From contig NZ_VOOR01000010.1 in assembly GCF_007993045.1 (NCBI RefSeq), forward strand, positions 1 through 64,000: a stretch of DNA of 64,000 nt, written 5' to 3'. The notes below the pieces were generated by a model. The model worked only from the letters and a program-made list of their open reading frames with translations. It made no database searches and was not told the origin of the DNA. The position numbers and the translations under genes are program-made. Position 1 is the stretch's first letter. Every line of letters begins with the position of its first letter. This DNA comes from Phaeodactylibacter luteus (GTDB lineage: Bacteria; Bacteroidota; Bacteroidia; Chitinophagales; Saprospiraceae). Shown in pieces: positions 36,366 through 45,982 of this stretch.

Positions 36366-38651
36366 TCATTGGCCATTATCGCCTACCCGGCCTATCAGCC
36401 GGATCTCCGTCCTGCGGTTTTGTTGGTGCATCCACTCTGGGCAGTCTACCCCATCCTCGCAGTCGTTGGTGAGCTGAGACTCTCCGTAACCGGTGGCCAC
36501 GAGGCGCCCCCGGTCTATGCCTTCACCTGCCAAATACCTTACAATGGCATCTGCCCTGCGCTGACTGAGCCGGCGGTTGTCCTCAGCCTCTCCATTAGCG
36601 TCGGTATGGGAGCTGATCTCAATGATGATATCGGGGTTGCGGAGCATCAGGTCTCTCAGTTTAAACAGCTCTGGCACAGAGGCTTTTTGGACGCTGGAGC
36701 GGCCAACATCGTAGTAAACATTCAGCCTGTAAGCATTAGCCCCTCCGGGAGTTGATTTGCCGGGCTTGCTCCGCTCGAAACCTGCGAAGACATCTTCTTC
36801 TGCAGGTGCTTGAGGCTCGTAAACAGGTGGTGCAGGCTGATCAGCACGGGCAGGCGGTGCTTTCTTATCCGGTATAGATACCGCCGTGCCCGCTTCGGGC
36901 TGTAAGAAAAGGTTCAGAAAATGGTCATTGGGGTTCTGCCCTGTACAGACCGGCTCTTCTGCCCGGTTTTCATAAAACCCTTCCAGAGAGGCCATAATAT
37001 CATAACAGCAATTAGAGGACAGGTCAATGCTGAACAGCCCTCGGCGGTCGGTATGTGCTATAGCAGGCGTACGGCACTCTGCACTGCTGGCCCTCACCAT
37101 AACAGATTCAAGAGGGCGGCCGGTTGAGCGGTCAAAGACAACGCCTTTCAAGCGGTGAGGGATATCAGGCTTAAGGGCCATAGCCAGAAACAAAGTATCT
37201 GCGCTTACCTCAATCTCTTCGGGGCAAAGCTCTAGGGCTTTATCAAAAAAGCCAGGGTGTACCCCTCTAAGGGTAAGGCACTCCTGCAGCCGGACCGTCA
37301 CTTTGCCCGCAGCGTTAGTGAACAGGGAGTCTTGGCTAGACTCATTGACGACCACTGCGTCCTGAAGGGGCAAGCCAGTGCTCAGGTCCAGGACATCGAT
37401 AACCGCCAACTTCCCGCTCATCCGGAAATGATAGATATCATCGCCTCCTGCCCCGCCGTCCCGGTTGGAAGAAAAATAGCCTTCTTGTGCAGATGGCATC
37501 CAAGTGAGGCCAAAATCATCCGCAGATGAATTGAAAGGCGCCCCCAAATTTGCAGGGCGTTCCCAAAGCCCATTATCCCCTTCGTTCACCTCAAACAGAT
37601 CGAGGCCGCCAAGGCCGATGTGCCCGTCTGAAGCAAAAAACAGCGCCCCGTCTTCAGCCAAGCAAGGGTAAAGCTCATCGCCTGCCGTATTGACCTGTGG
37701 CCCAAGGTTGACAGGCTCGGCCCACTTTGCGCCAGCCCTTACGCTCAAGTAAATGTCTTTGCCGCCAAAACCGCCGGGCCTGTCTGAGGAAAAATACAGC
37801 CGGCTGCCGTCGGCAGAAACAGCCGGGTGCGCGACGGAGTACTCATCGCTGCTGAACGGCAGCGTCTCCACAGAGCTCCAATCCCCTTGGGGCAACAGCC
37901 TTCCGCTTGCGATTTCCAGCCCCCGGGCAGCCTCCTGCCCCCTTTTGGCTTTCACAAAACGGGTACGGGTATAAAAAACTTCATCCCCTGCTGCGTTGAA
38001 CGCAGCCGTGCCCTCATCGCCTGGGCTACCGGGCACTATCGAAAAAAGAGCGGCCTCCTTCAGCCCCCCTTCCTGCCCACTCCGGGACAGGTACAGCTTA
38101 ACTGCAGGCCGGCCCTCTTCTGTAGGCTGGCGGTCGCTAGAAAAGACCAAGCCTTCCGGATGGCAAACTGGCGCAAAATCATTGTAAGCCGTATTCAGCG
38201 GCAGCATGGTAATGGACACTTCCCCTTTCCGGCCACGCTCCAAGCGTTCTTGTGTCGCACAAGCATCAGCCAGATCTATCTTTCGGGGATCGTATGGGCG
38301 CAGCTTAAGGAACTCATCGAACCAATGCTGGGCCGCAGCACAGCGCTCCGTGCGCAGCAAGGACAGCCCAAGCTGTAGGCGATGCTCAGGCGTACTTTCC
38401 TCCAGCCCTACTACGAGGGCAAACCAATTGGCCGCTTTGGCGTAATCCCCTTGATAGAAATAGGCTTCCGCCAATCTTATCTTGGCTGCGGGCACGTCTT
38501 CCCGTTTGAGGATATCATGGTATAGCGGGATGCTAGCCGGGTAGTTACCCGCCGAAAAGTATTCGTTTGCTTTATCCAGCTTCGTAGCCTGACCGAAAGA
38601 CTGCGAGCAGCAGCTGTAAAGCAATAGCAAGATTACGGTCAAATTTCTCAT
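36366..38651 (-). CDS. PorE-like OmpA-family protein (TPR, PD40 propeller, regulatory-like domain, OmpA)
   Basis: 761 residues with an N-terminal signal peptide (to about SQSFGQ). Domain order: TPR repeats (about 25-125), WD40-like/PD40 beta-propeller (150-400, with FSSDRPGGFGGKDIYLS, FASDGHIGLGGLDLFEV, FSSNRDGGAGGDDIYHF), a carboxypeptidase-regulatory-like beta-sandwich (about 490-580), a Pro-rich linker, and an OmpA peptidoglycan-binding domain (about 645-755, ISSHTDANGEAEDNRRLSQR). This is the architecture of PorE, a T9SS component that links the machinery to the cell wall. Saprospiria carry several paralogues, so I cannot say that this is the T9SS one. Confidence 0.88.
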   Translation of the reverse strand: MRNLTVILLLLYSCCSQSFGQATKLDKANEYFSAGNYPASIPLYHDILKREDVPAAKIRLAEAYFYQGDYAKAANWFALVVGLEESTPEHRLQLGLSLLRTERCAAAQHWFDEFLKLRPYDPRKIDLADACATQERLERGRKGEVSITMLPLNTAYNDFAPVCHPEGLVFSSDRQPTEEGRPAVKLYLSRSGQEGGLKEAALFSIVPGSPGDEGTAAFNAAGDEVFYTRTRFVKAKRGQEAARGLEIASGRLLPQGDWSSVETLPFSSDEYSVAHPAVSADGSRLYFSSDRPGGFGGKDIYLSVRAGAKWAEPVNLGPQVNTAGDELYPCLAEDGALFFASDGHIGLGGLDLFEVNEGDNGLWERPANLGAPFNSSADDFGLTWMPSAQEGYFSSNRDGGAGGDDIYHFRMSGKLAVIDVLDLSTGLPLQDAVVVNESSQDSLFTNAAGKVTVRLQECLTLRGVHPGFFDKALELCPEEIEVSADTLFLAMALKPDIPHRLKGVVFDRSTGRPLESVMVRASSAECRTPAIAHTDRRGLFSIDLSSNCCYDIMASLEGFYENRAEEPVCTGQNPNDHFLNLFLQPEAGTAVSIPDKKAPPARADQPAPPVYEPQAPAEEDVFAGFERSKPGKSTPGGANAYRLNVYYDVGRSSVQKASVPELFKLRDLMLRNPDIIIEISSHTDANGEAEDNRRLSQRRADAIVRYLAGEGIDRGRLVATGYGESQLTNDCEDGVDCPEWMHQQNRRTEIRLIGRVGDNGQ

Positions 38652-38946
38652 AGTTCCAGGGTTAAATCGGTTTGGGCGGCCGGCTTGCCATAAAGGTAGC
38701 TGTGCACATTTGTTTTTCCAAAACCAGCGGTTGCGGCTAGCCCCAATGATCTAGCACACCTTAAGCTTAGGCGGCCTAGTTTTCTATGGGTTTATCCGGT
38801 TGGGCGCTTCGGTAGCATGAGCAGCTGTTTCTGGTTTATTTTTACGCTAAAAAGAAAAATCAGTTTCGTATGTTGTCCACCTAAAAGGGCCTTGAAAGCT
38901 GCTAAGGCGGCCCCGAACTGCCCGTAAAATACCTTAACTTTCTGGC

Positions 38947-39759
38947 ATGAAAACCATCTCAGCGCTTTATTCCTATCCCATCAAGGGCCTTGCCGGCATT
39001 TCTTTGGAGGAAGCCCCCCTGGGCCCACGCGGGCTACTGCATGACCGCAGGTGGATGCTTACCGATATGAAAGGCAATTTCCTTTCCCAACGTAAACTGC
39101 CCGGAATGGCGCTGATACAAGTGGCTTTTTCGAAGGATGGGCTAATGGTCTCGCACCGGAAATTTCAGGGCGAACCGCTTACCGTACCCCTGCCGGCAAT
39201 GGAGGAAAAAGGGCTCGCCCCGGTTAAGATATGGGAAGATGTATGTGGTGCACTGACCTACCCAGATCACATCAACAGTTGGTTCAGTGATATGCTGGGC
39301 ACATTCTGCCGCCTCGCCTACCTCCCCGATTTCAGCGTACGGCCTTTGCCGGACCGTTATGGGAAAGCCGGCGAACAAGTCGGATTTGCCGACAGCTGCC
39401 CGCTCCTAATCGCTGGCGAAGCATCCCTGCTCGACCTGAACAGCCACCTTCCTGAGCCTGTCCCCATGAGCCGCTTCCGCCCAAATATTGTGTTTACCGG
39501 GGGTACAGCTTTTGAAGAGGACCATTGGGGGGAGTTCCATATCCGCAATGCCAGCTTACGGGGCATCCGCAAATGTGCCCGCTGCCAAGTCGTCAATATC
39601 GATCAGGATACGGCTTACAAATACAAGGAGCCCCTGGCAACCCTGAGCCAATACCGGCAAGAAGGGAACGCTGTCTATTTTGGGCTGCACGCTACCCTGC
39701 TTCCCGGGCAGCAGGGCGATTTCACCCTACGGGTGGGAGATGAAATCAGCCTTCTTTAG
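38947..39759 (+). CDS. MOSC-domain protein (YcbX/mARC-like)
   Basis: 270 residues. The N-terminal MOSC_N barrel (MKTISALYSYPIKGLAGISL, GLLHDRRWMLTD) and MOSC domain (SCPLLIAGEASLLDLN, MSRFRPNIVFTGG, RCQVVNIDQDT) are both present. The Cys in KCARCQVV is at the place of the molybdenum-ligand Cys of mARC/YcbX proteins, which reduce N-hydroxylated compounds with the molybdenum cofactor. No ferredoxin domain is fused to it, unlike E. coli YcbX. Stands alone; it converges with the META lipoprotein gene. Confidence 0.92.
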   Translation: MKTISALYSYPIKGLAGISLEEAPLGPRGLLHDRRWMLTDMKGNFLSQRKLPGMALIQVAFSKDGLMVSHRKFQGEPLTVPLPAMEEKGLAPVKIWEDVCGALTYPDHINSWFSDMLGTFCRLAYLPDFSVRPLPDRYGKAGEQVGFADSCPLLIAGEASLLDLNSHLPEPVPMSRFRPNIVFTGGTAFEEDHWGEFHIRNASLRGIRKCARCQVVNIDQDTAYKYKEPLATLSQYRQEGNAVYFGLHATLLPGQQGDFTLRVGDEISLL

Positions 39760-39760
39760 T

Positions 39761-39840
39761 GGCGATAGCAGACAGGGAGGCCACTGAGACAAGACTCTCT
39801 GTGTACCTCCGTGTGCTCCCTGTCTCCTTGGCGATAGCAG
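39761..39840. repeat. Hairpin flanked by an 11-bp direct repeat
   Basis: GGCGATAGCAG occurs at 39761-39771 and again at 39830-39840. Between them lies a 9-bp stem, GACAGGGAG (39771-39779) with CTCCCTGTC (39816-39824). It sits between the stop codons of two convergent genes and may terminate transcription, although no T-run follows. It could also be a small repeated element. Confidence 0.5.
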
Positions 39841-39852
39841 TCAGCCCATCAC

Positions 39853-40383
39853 TTAATTCGGCGCACTGAAAGACAACTTCCCGTTGCTGCAATTGACCTC
39901 TAGGAATGCCTGGTTGACACTGAAGGATTCGGCATTTTTCAACAACTCTTGGAAGCGCATTTCGAACGTCATTCGGCGCTGGCACAACTTTTTGGTAGAA
40001 GCCAGGCCAGAAACGCTGAATGTCCCATCCTCTTTCAGTGCAATGCTGCCGGAATAATCATTACAGCCGCTGTTCCCGCTAACCTGATTTTTACGGATGA
40101 CCATTGTCAGCCGCTGATCGTTTTCTGGCTCGTAGGTGCGGCCATCATACTCTAGGTCGGAAAGGACCCAGGTTTTTAGCTCCAGAGCAGGGAAAGCAGG
40201 CTTGTAAACCTCCTGTTTTTCTTCAGGCTTGCTGGCCGGTCCACTGGCCGGTTGCTGCTTGCCGTTTGCTACAGCACTAGCCTCTGTTGCAGCTGTGCCC
40301 TCTTGGGCAGCGCCATCGGCATTCGTTTCCGGTGTGCAGCTCAGCAATCCAGCAATGAGTAAACAGCTTAGTAAAATCCTCAT
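39853..40383 (-). CDS. META-domain lipoprotein
   Basis: 176 residues from MRILLSC, with a lipoprotein signal (LLIAGLLSC, lipidated Cys about residue 16). A low-complexity linker rich in Ala, Glu and Gln (20-60) precedes a META domain (about 70-176): WVLSDLEYDGRTY, RLTMVIRKNQVSGNSGCNDYSG, FSVSGLASTKKLC. META (HslJ-like) proteins are small envelope proteins with no settled function. A Met two codons further upstream is equally possible as start. Confidence 0.88.
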   Translation of the reverse strand: MRILLSCLLIAGLLSCTPETNADGAAQEGTAATEASAVANGKQQPASGPASKPEEKQEVYKPAFPALELKTWVLSDLEYDGRTYEPENDQRLTMVIRKNQVSGNSGCNDYSGSIALKEDGTFSVSGLASTKKLCQRRMTFEMRFQELLKNAESFSVNQAFLEVNCSNGKLSFSAPN

Positions 40384-40463
40384 GGTCATTCCGTTTGTGG
40401 GGCTTGATGCCCAATGAATTAAATTTGACTATGGTTTGGGACGGACAACCGCCTTCCCGTTGG

Positions 40464-41294
40464 TTATTGTTTTGCCCTTTTCTTGAGCAGCCCAGACAAT
40501 TGGGCGAAAGGGATGGTATAGGCTGTGGGGCCGGCAGCATAGGGTGCCGCCTCGTAAGCATTGTAGTGCAGGTGGACCCCCTCTTCTACCAGTACAATAT
40601 TTTCGGGCAAGAAATAGCCTTCCCCCCAAAAGAAGCCTTCCGCATTCAAGTCGGCCCCTGCGGGCAGCTCTCTGGCTTCCCTAAACCCAGATTCAGCAAT
40701 ATCTGTAAATGCGATAAGGTCTTTGACAAAATCCTCCAGCCTCAGCCGCTCCCCTGTCAATTTATCGAAAGAAGCGAGTGTGGCGAAACTGTTGGGGTGA
40801 GCTCCTCCTGTAAACATATACGTCTGCAGTGCAAAAGTAATGACTGCACTGTCTTCCAGCATCACCTCATAGCTCAGCTCAGCTGCCCACTGCTGCGGGA
40901 AATCTGTCATATCAGCCATTGCTGTATCGTACTCTGCCAGGAAGGCCTTCCCCATTTCCTCCAAGCTTTGCTGCGATGGGGCAGCACTTGGTGAAATACC
41001 AGACAGGGCATTTCGGACGTAAAGGCTGAGCGTATCATTGATCTGCCGGTGGGCAGAGACGGAATCCGGCTCCACAACGGGGTAGACTGCCGAAAAAAGG
41101 GCACACCGGTTGCCACCTTCACTACAGGAAGGAGACGACATAGACACGGAATCGGCAACGACGCGGAAAGCGGCGCCCTGGCCAACGGGGAGTGCGCCCT
41201 GCTGCACATCGCCCGCAGGCTCATTGCTGCAAGCCCAAATTAAGGGCAACAGCAGCCCGGAAACGTATATCGTACGAGCAAATATTTTAATCAT
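40464..41294 (-). CDS. Lipoprotein with DUF4163/DUF3298 domains (RsiV-like)
   Basis: 276 residues. A lipoprotein signal (LLLPLIWACSNE) is followed by a DUF4163 region (about 45-150; YPVVEPDSVSAHRQINDTLS, WAAELSYEV) and a DUF3298 region (about 150-270; YMFTGGAHPNSFATLASFDKLTGERLRLEDF, FFWGEGYFLPENIVLVEEG, IPFAQLSGLL). The same pair occurs in RsiV, the lysozyme-sensing anti-sigma factor, but this protein has no N-terminal anti-sigma part. A lysozyme- or peptidoglycan-binding role is possible but not demonstrated. Confidence 0.87.
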   Translation of the reverse strand: MIKIFARTIYVSGLLLPLIWACSNEPAGDVQQGALPVGQGAAFRVVADSVSMSSPSCSEGGNRCALFSAVYPVVEPDSVSAHRQINDTLSLYVRNALSGISPSAAPSQQSLEEMGKAFLAEYDTAMADMTDFPQQWAAELSYEVMLEDSAVITFALQTYMFTGGAHPNSFATLASFDKLTGERLRLEDFVKDLIAFTDIAESGFREARELPAGADLNAEGFFWGEGYFLPENIVLVEEGVHLHYNAYEAAPYAAGPTAYTIPFAQLSGLLKKRAKQ

Positions 41295-41399
41295 GCTGAT
41301 TATATTTTTGGGTTCATAGGGCGCTCAATTGACGGTCTGCCCATTGGGGCGCGAAATTACAAAAAAGGAATATGCTATTCCTCTCAAGTTGCACTGCCG

Positions 41400-42083
41400 T
41401 TATAATTTCCGTGGCTTTTTTAGTAGGTCGCCCAAGGTTTTCACACCCCGCTGCTCGAGCCGGAAAAGCAGCTTAAACAACAAAAGGGCGGTCATATAGG
41501 CATCACCTGCGGCAGTGTGCCGGTCGCTGGGGGTAATCCCATAAACCTTAAGCAGTTCGTCCAGGCCATAAGGCTTATGGCCCGGGCTGACCCTTTGGGC
41601 TAACACTCCGGTATCCAGGACATGATTTTGCAGCTTGCCACCGCCCATTTTTTTCAGCCCAGCCTCGAGCATGGCCAAGTCGAACGCTGCATGATGGGCT
41701 ACTAAGACCCGGCCTTCACAGTATGCTAAGAACTCCTGTAGTGCTGCTTCTTCCGGCAAATTGCCTATTTTCCTCCCTGGCAAAATCCCATGGACGGCCA
41801 CGGTGCCGGGCACAGGGGTATACTCTTGTTGCAGCGCATACTCAAACCGGTCTGATACCTCGATCTGCCACTGGCAGGCCCGCACAGCGCCTATGGACAA
41901 GATCTGGTCCTTTTGGGGGTCCAGCCCAGTCGTTTCGGTATCAAACACCACGAACTCCACCTCAGATAAAGGCTGCCGCTTAGCGGCCGGGCGCGCTGTT
42001 AAAGACCTCAAATAAGCTTCCCAGAAAGGCGGGCCTTCTGGCACGGGAGCTCTCCATTTGTTCAACCAATCCCACATAAGCAA
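41400..42083 (-). CDS. DnaQ-like 3'-5' exonuclease
   Basis: 227 residues of the DEDDh family. Exo I is VVFDTETTGLDP (Asp, Glu), Exo II is VLVAHHAAFDLAMLE (Asp), and Exo III is SDRHTAAGDAYMTALL (His, Asp). Length and sequence resemble the stand-alone DnaQ/PolC-epsilon-like proteins rather than a polymerase subunit. It follows the cNMP/CBS/DUF294 gene by 9 bases in the same operon, a pairing I recall from other genomes. The start may be two codons later (MWDWLNKW). Confidence 0.92.
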   Translation of the reverse strand: MLMWDWLNKWRAPVPEGPPFWEAYLRSLTARPAAKRQPLSEVEFVVFDTETTGLDPQKDQILSIGAVRACQWQIEVSDRFEYALQQEYTPVPGTVAVHGILPGRKIGNLPEEAALQEFLAYCEGRVLVAHHAAFDLAMLEAGLKKMGGGKLQNHVLDTGVLAQRVSPGHKPYGLDELLKVYGITPSDRHTAAGDAYMTALLLFKLLFRLEQRGVKTLGDLLKKPRKL

Positions 42084-42092
42084 AAGTTTTCA

Positions 42093-44027
42093 TTACCCCA
42101 TGAGGTTGAGCTGGAACCGAGTCGTCAGCAATGACTGAAGCTCCTTGATCGGGCGGAAGGCATTGCGCAAGTTGATCCGCTCCATCTTGGATAAGTCGGC
42201 GGGGTTAAAAAAGCGGCCTGAGCTGCGCTGCCTGAGCCCCTGTAAAGCCCGGTATCGCATTAGGATCTCGTAGGCATCGGCGGCCTGCTCGTAAAGCTCC
42301 CGGTTGTTCTGCTCCAAGCTGGCGATATGGTCAAACCGCCGGAAAGTATTATTGATATGGGGCACACGGGCGTGCAAAGCCAACACCCTTGCGGCATCAG
42401 CTAAGGGCATCATAGCCCGGGCTTTGATATCGAATTCATTCTTGTGCTCCCCACTGCCCTCTACGACAAAATTCCTGAAAAAGGTCAGGGGCGGCGGGTT
42501 CTGCAAGGCATTTTTGGCTAGGAAAGCCATAAAAATCTCCTGATTGTCCAGGGCCTCGAAGATATGGGCGGTCAGGGCTTCCCCCAAATGGCGCATGCCG
42601 TACACCGGCCTGAAATCAAAAAAGATAGTACAATACATTACCGCTTTAGGCTCCGGCTTAAAAATCCAATGTGAGAACTGCTGTTCCCACTCTGCAAGGG
42701 ACAAACACCACTTGGGATTGCTGGCCATCATCTCGCCCGGGCAATAATCGAAGCCCACCTCGTTCAGAGCCGTTGTCGTAAGCCGGGCCAGCTCCAGATA
42801 GTACGCCTTCACTTTTTCGTGATCCTCTTCCGGCACATTTTCGAATACCAGGGCATTGTCCTGATCTGTCCGCAACAATTGCTCCCCCCTGCCCTCGCTG
42901 CCCAGGGCGAGCCAGCAGTAGCCGGCAGCTGGCGCTTCTTGCCCGCCTTCCTCAAGGGCTGCTTCGGCTAGCTCAAGGCAACGGGCAATGATGGCATCGT
43001 TGATTTCCGTCATCACCGTTGAGATAAAAGAGATCGCTACTTCCTGATAAATATACTTCTCCAGCAATTGCTCTGCCCGCTCCCTGATCTCCCTCAATTC
43101 GCCGCTCGTCTTGCAGCGCCGCGTCTCCCGGATGAGTATGGCCGGGTTATTGCCCTGCATCACCATTAAATCATGCTCCGACAAAACCCCCACGACGGGG
43201 CTACCCGTAGTGCCGTCTTCCGTCAGGCAAAGGTGGTGTATCCGGTGCCTGACCATAGCAATTTGCGCATCTGCCATAGTTACCTCAGCAGGTACCGTCA
43301 CGACCGGCGAGGACATGATCTCCTCAACCGGCCGTGCCAGGGGCACCTGGCCAGTTGCTATCTTTTTGCGCAGGTCTTTGTCTGTAACGATACCAAGCGG
43401 GTGGCGCTCCGGGCTAACGACAATGATAGACCCGACCTCTTCTGCCGACATCACCTCAGCGGCCTGCTGTATGGTAGTCCCAGGCGCACAAGTCACCGGG
43501 GCTTTGCTTTTCTCGAGCGGCTGCACCTCGAGCAGGGCATCTGCTGTGCCCCATGCCGGCTGCCCTCCCAAAAAAAGCTGAGGCTTGAGGTCTACGCTAT
43601 ACCTTCGCCCTACACCTGCAGCATAAGTCTGAGCCAGATATAAAGCGACCCCCGGATGGGCATCCAAGATTTGGCGCACCCCATCTACTTTGACTGCATA
43701 AACCAGAGACTCCTCCCCTGCCCTTGCGGTGAGCGCGTACGGCTCTGATGCCAGGAGGGGCCTGATGCCGAAGACATCGCCTTCGTCGCATTGTTCTACA
43801 AGCAAAGGGCCAGAAGGGGATTCCCGAAAGAGCTGTATAGCACCTTCCCTGACGATAAAAACCGATTGGCCGGGCTGCTCGCCCTGCCGGAACAGCTCTT
43901 CTCCAGGACGGACATAGCGCACGGCTGCCTGTTCGGCAATCGGGAGCAAGACATCTTCTGAAAGCAGGCTGAAAGGCGGGTACTGCTTTAAAAAGTCATA
44001 AACCCGCCGGGGGATAAGGTTATCCAT
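42093..44027 (-). CDS. Cyclic-nucleotide-binding, CBS and DUF294 nucleotidyltransferase-like signalling protein
   Basis: 644 residues. Domain order: cNMP-binding domain (about 12-130, VRPGEELFRQGEQPGQSVFIVREG), two CBS domains (about 175-295, TIQQAAEVMSAEEVGSIIV and PVVTVPAEVTMADAQIAM), a DUF294 nucleotidyltransferase-like domain (about 310-470, LGSEGRGEQLLRTDQDNAL with the GS and DxD motifs) and a C-terminal helical DUF294_C. The layout suggests that a nucleotide signal controls a nucleotidyltransferase. The product is unknown. It is the first gene of a two-gene operon with the exonuclease. Confidence 0.93.
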   Translation of the reverse strand: MDNLIPRRVYDFLKQYPPFSLLSEDVLLPIAEQAAVRYVRPGEELFRQGEQPGQSVFIVREGAIQLFRESPSGPLLVEQCDEGDVFGIRPLLASEPYALTARAGEESLVYAVKVDGVRQILDAHPGVALYLAQTYAAGVGRRYSVDLKPQLFLGGQPAWGTADALLEVQPLEKSKAPVTCAPGTTIQQAAEVMSAEEVGSIIVVSPERHPLGIVTDKDLRKKIATGQVPLARPVEEIMSSPVVTVPAEVTMADAQIAMVRHRIHHLCLTEDGTTGSPVVGVLSEHDLMVMQGNNPAILIRETRRCKTSGELREIRERAEQLLEKYIYQEVAISFISTVMTEINDAIIARCLELAEAALEEGGQEAPAAGYCWLALGSEGRGEQLLRTDQDNALVFENVPEEDHEKVKAYYLELARLTTTALNEVGFDYCPGEMMASNPKWCLSLAEWEQQFSHWIFKPEPKAVMYCTIFFDFRPVYGMRHLGEALTAHIFEALDNQEIFMAFLAKNALQNPPPLTFFRNFVVEGSGEHKNEFDIKARAMMPLADAARVLALHARVPHINNTFRRFDHIASLEQNNRELYEQAADAYEILMRYRALQGLRQRSSGRFFNPADLSKMERINLRNAFRPIKELQSLLTTRFQLNLMG

Positions 44028-44356
44028 ATGTTATTGGGGCCTAGTTTAAAGAGCAGGCGTTTGGCCATGGCCTGGACCTTCCCGCCCAAGAGCGTGCTTT
44101 GAGCAGTTGCATTTTGATAATCAACAACTTATACCCATCTGCTATTCCAGCAGGGGCGGCAGGGCTCTGGCGAAGCCGCTAAATGAAAATCCAGTTAGGA
44201 AGCCAGGCTTATAAAGCGTTGATCGGCAATAGGCACGAGCTCCAAACAAGCGCTCTAATGGTTTTGAACCTTTGTAAGATCACCAAATTAAAAGATATTA
44301 CCAAACGGGGCGGCAAGTGGCATGGGGGGACTAATGCATTAAAAATATAGGATACA
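44028..44356. other. Intergenic stretch, nothing identified
   Basis: Gap of 329 bases between divergent genes. It must hold both promoters, but I find no convincing TTG/TAnnTTTG pair, no hairpin with a T-run, and no copy of the dispersed element. The leader before the decarboxylase start at 44357 is AT-rich (ATTAAAAATATAGG). Confidence 0.6.
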
Positions 44357-45814
44357 ATGAATTTGGACGAACTGAAAGCATTGGAAAAGGCTGCCAGGCA
44401 GCTCGAGCCCTCCCCTAATCAGCGGGAAGGCTGGAACCGGGCTGTGCATGCCTATTCCCACGCCTTCCTCGACAGCTTGCAGGAAAGAAATGCCTATGAC
44501 GCCCCTGCTGTGGAAGACGGGCTTTTTGCGGTATACCCGGAAGAAGGGCGCCCCATGGAAGAGCTGTTGGCACAGCTTGAGCAATGGGTGGACCGGCAAG
44601 GTATCAACCCGGCTTCGGGCAGGCATTTGGGCTACGTGCCCGGGGGCGGGGTATACGCTACTGCCCTAGGGGATTACCTAGCTGCGGCCACAAACCGCTA
44701 TGCCGGCATCAACTTTGCCAGCCCCGGGGCGGTGAAAATGGAAAATGAGCTCATCCGCTGGATGTGCAGGCTTGCCGGGTTCCCGCCCAACAGCTTGGGC
44801 AACCTGACTTCCGGAGGCTCAATTGCCAACCTGATCGCCATAACGACCGCACGCGACGCCCTTGGGGTAAGGGCTGAACGAGTAAGCAAAAGTGTGATCT
44901 ACCTGACCCGCCAAGTGCACCATTGTGTACAAAAAGCGCTGCGCATAGCAGGCCTGGCTGAAGCACCGATACGGTACATAGACATGGACAGGCAGTTCAG
45001 GATACGGCCGGATGCCCTTGAGCAGCAGATCCGTACAGACCGAGCGGCCGGGCTCACCCCCTTCTTGCTCGTTGCCTCGGCAGGCACAACCGATACTGGA
45101 GCAATCGACCCCCTTCAGGATTTAGCCGCTATAGCTCGGGCTGAGGGGATGTGGTACCATGTGGATGCAGCCTACGGGGGCTTTTTCCTGCTTTCCGAAA
45201 AACTGCGCCCGCTGCTGCAAGGCATAGCACAAGCCGACAGCATCGTCATGGACCCCCACAAAGGGCTGTTCCTCAGCTACGGCATCGGCGCAGTCCTGAT
45301 CAAAGACATCAAGGCACAATACCGCAGTTACCACTACCAGGCCAATTATATGCAAGACGCCGCCCTGGAGAGCGGGGAGCCGTCCCCTGCCGACCTTTCC
45401 CCGGAGCTCACCAAGCACTTCCGCGGGCTGCGCATGTGGCTGCCCCTGCAACTGCTTGGGGCCCGCCCTTTTAAGGCCGCCATAGAGGAGAAAGCCCTGC
45501 TTTGCCGATATTTCTTCCACCGGGCACAAGAGATGGGCTTTGAGACCGGGCCGGAACCCGCACTTTCCATTATGATTTTCAGGCACCCCGGCAGCGAGCA
45601 ACTGCCTGCTGAGCAAGCCAACCCCGCGCTAATCCGCAAAATTTGGGAAGACGGCCAATTTTTCCTTTCCTCCACCCAAATCGGTGGGGAGTATTGGATA
45701 CGCCTGGCGGTGCTGAGCTTCAGGACCCACCTGCAAGAGATTGAAGCGCTCCTGCTCAAGCTGCAGCAACTGTGCAAGGAGCTAGGCTTGCCCATTGCCC
45801 AAGAAAAAAGATAA
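44357..45814 (+). CDS. PLP-dependent group II decarboxylase (aromatic-L-amino-acid decarboxylase-like)
   Basis: 485 residues. Fold type I PLP enzyme: GNLTSGGSIANLIAITTARD (phosphate contact), HHCVQKALRIAG (ring-stacking His), VDAAYGGFFLLSE (Asp binding the pyridine N) and SIVMDPHKGLFLSYG (Schiff-base Lys). Family members decarboxylate aromatic amino acids, glutamate or related acids; DPHKGLF is close to the aromatic/DOPA decarboxylase pattern. The gene stands alone, so the substrate is not indicated by context. Confidence 0.93.
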   Translation: MNLDELKALEKAARQLEPSPNQREGWNRAVHAYSHAFLDSLQERNAYDAPAVEDGLFAVYPEEGRPMEELLAQLEQWVDRQGINPASGRHLGYVPGGGVYATALGDYLAAATNRYAGINFASPGAVKMENELIRWMCRLAGFPPNSLGNLTSGGSIANLIAITTARDALGVRAERVSKSVIYLTRQVHHCVQKALRIAGLAEAPIRYIDMDRQFRIRPDALEQQIRTDRAAGLTPFLLVASAGTTDTGAIDPLQDLAAIARAEGMWYHVDAAYGGFFLLSEKLRPLLQGIAQADSIVMDPHKGLFLSYGIGAVLIKDIKAQYRSYHYQANYMQDAALESGEPSPADLSPELTKHFRGLRMWLPLQLLGARPFKAAIEEKALLCRYFFHRAQEMGFETGPEPALSIMIFRHPGSEQLPAEQANPALIRKIWEDGQFFLSSTQIGGEYWIRLAVLSFRTHLQEIEALLLKLQQLCKELGLPIAQEKR

Positions 45815-45982
45815 TCCCAGGGTAAATAGGGGAAGAAAGGCAAATCCTATTATCTTTCAGGGAGCGGAATGAAGGCCTGCGCCTCCGCCTTTTGTGACAA
45901 GAAGCGTTGAATAAAGTCTAAGCATAATAAAATGCCATCAGAGGGGCCAGCCCCAAAGGTGCAAGCCCTTGTTAGCCAAGGA

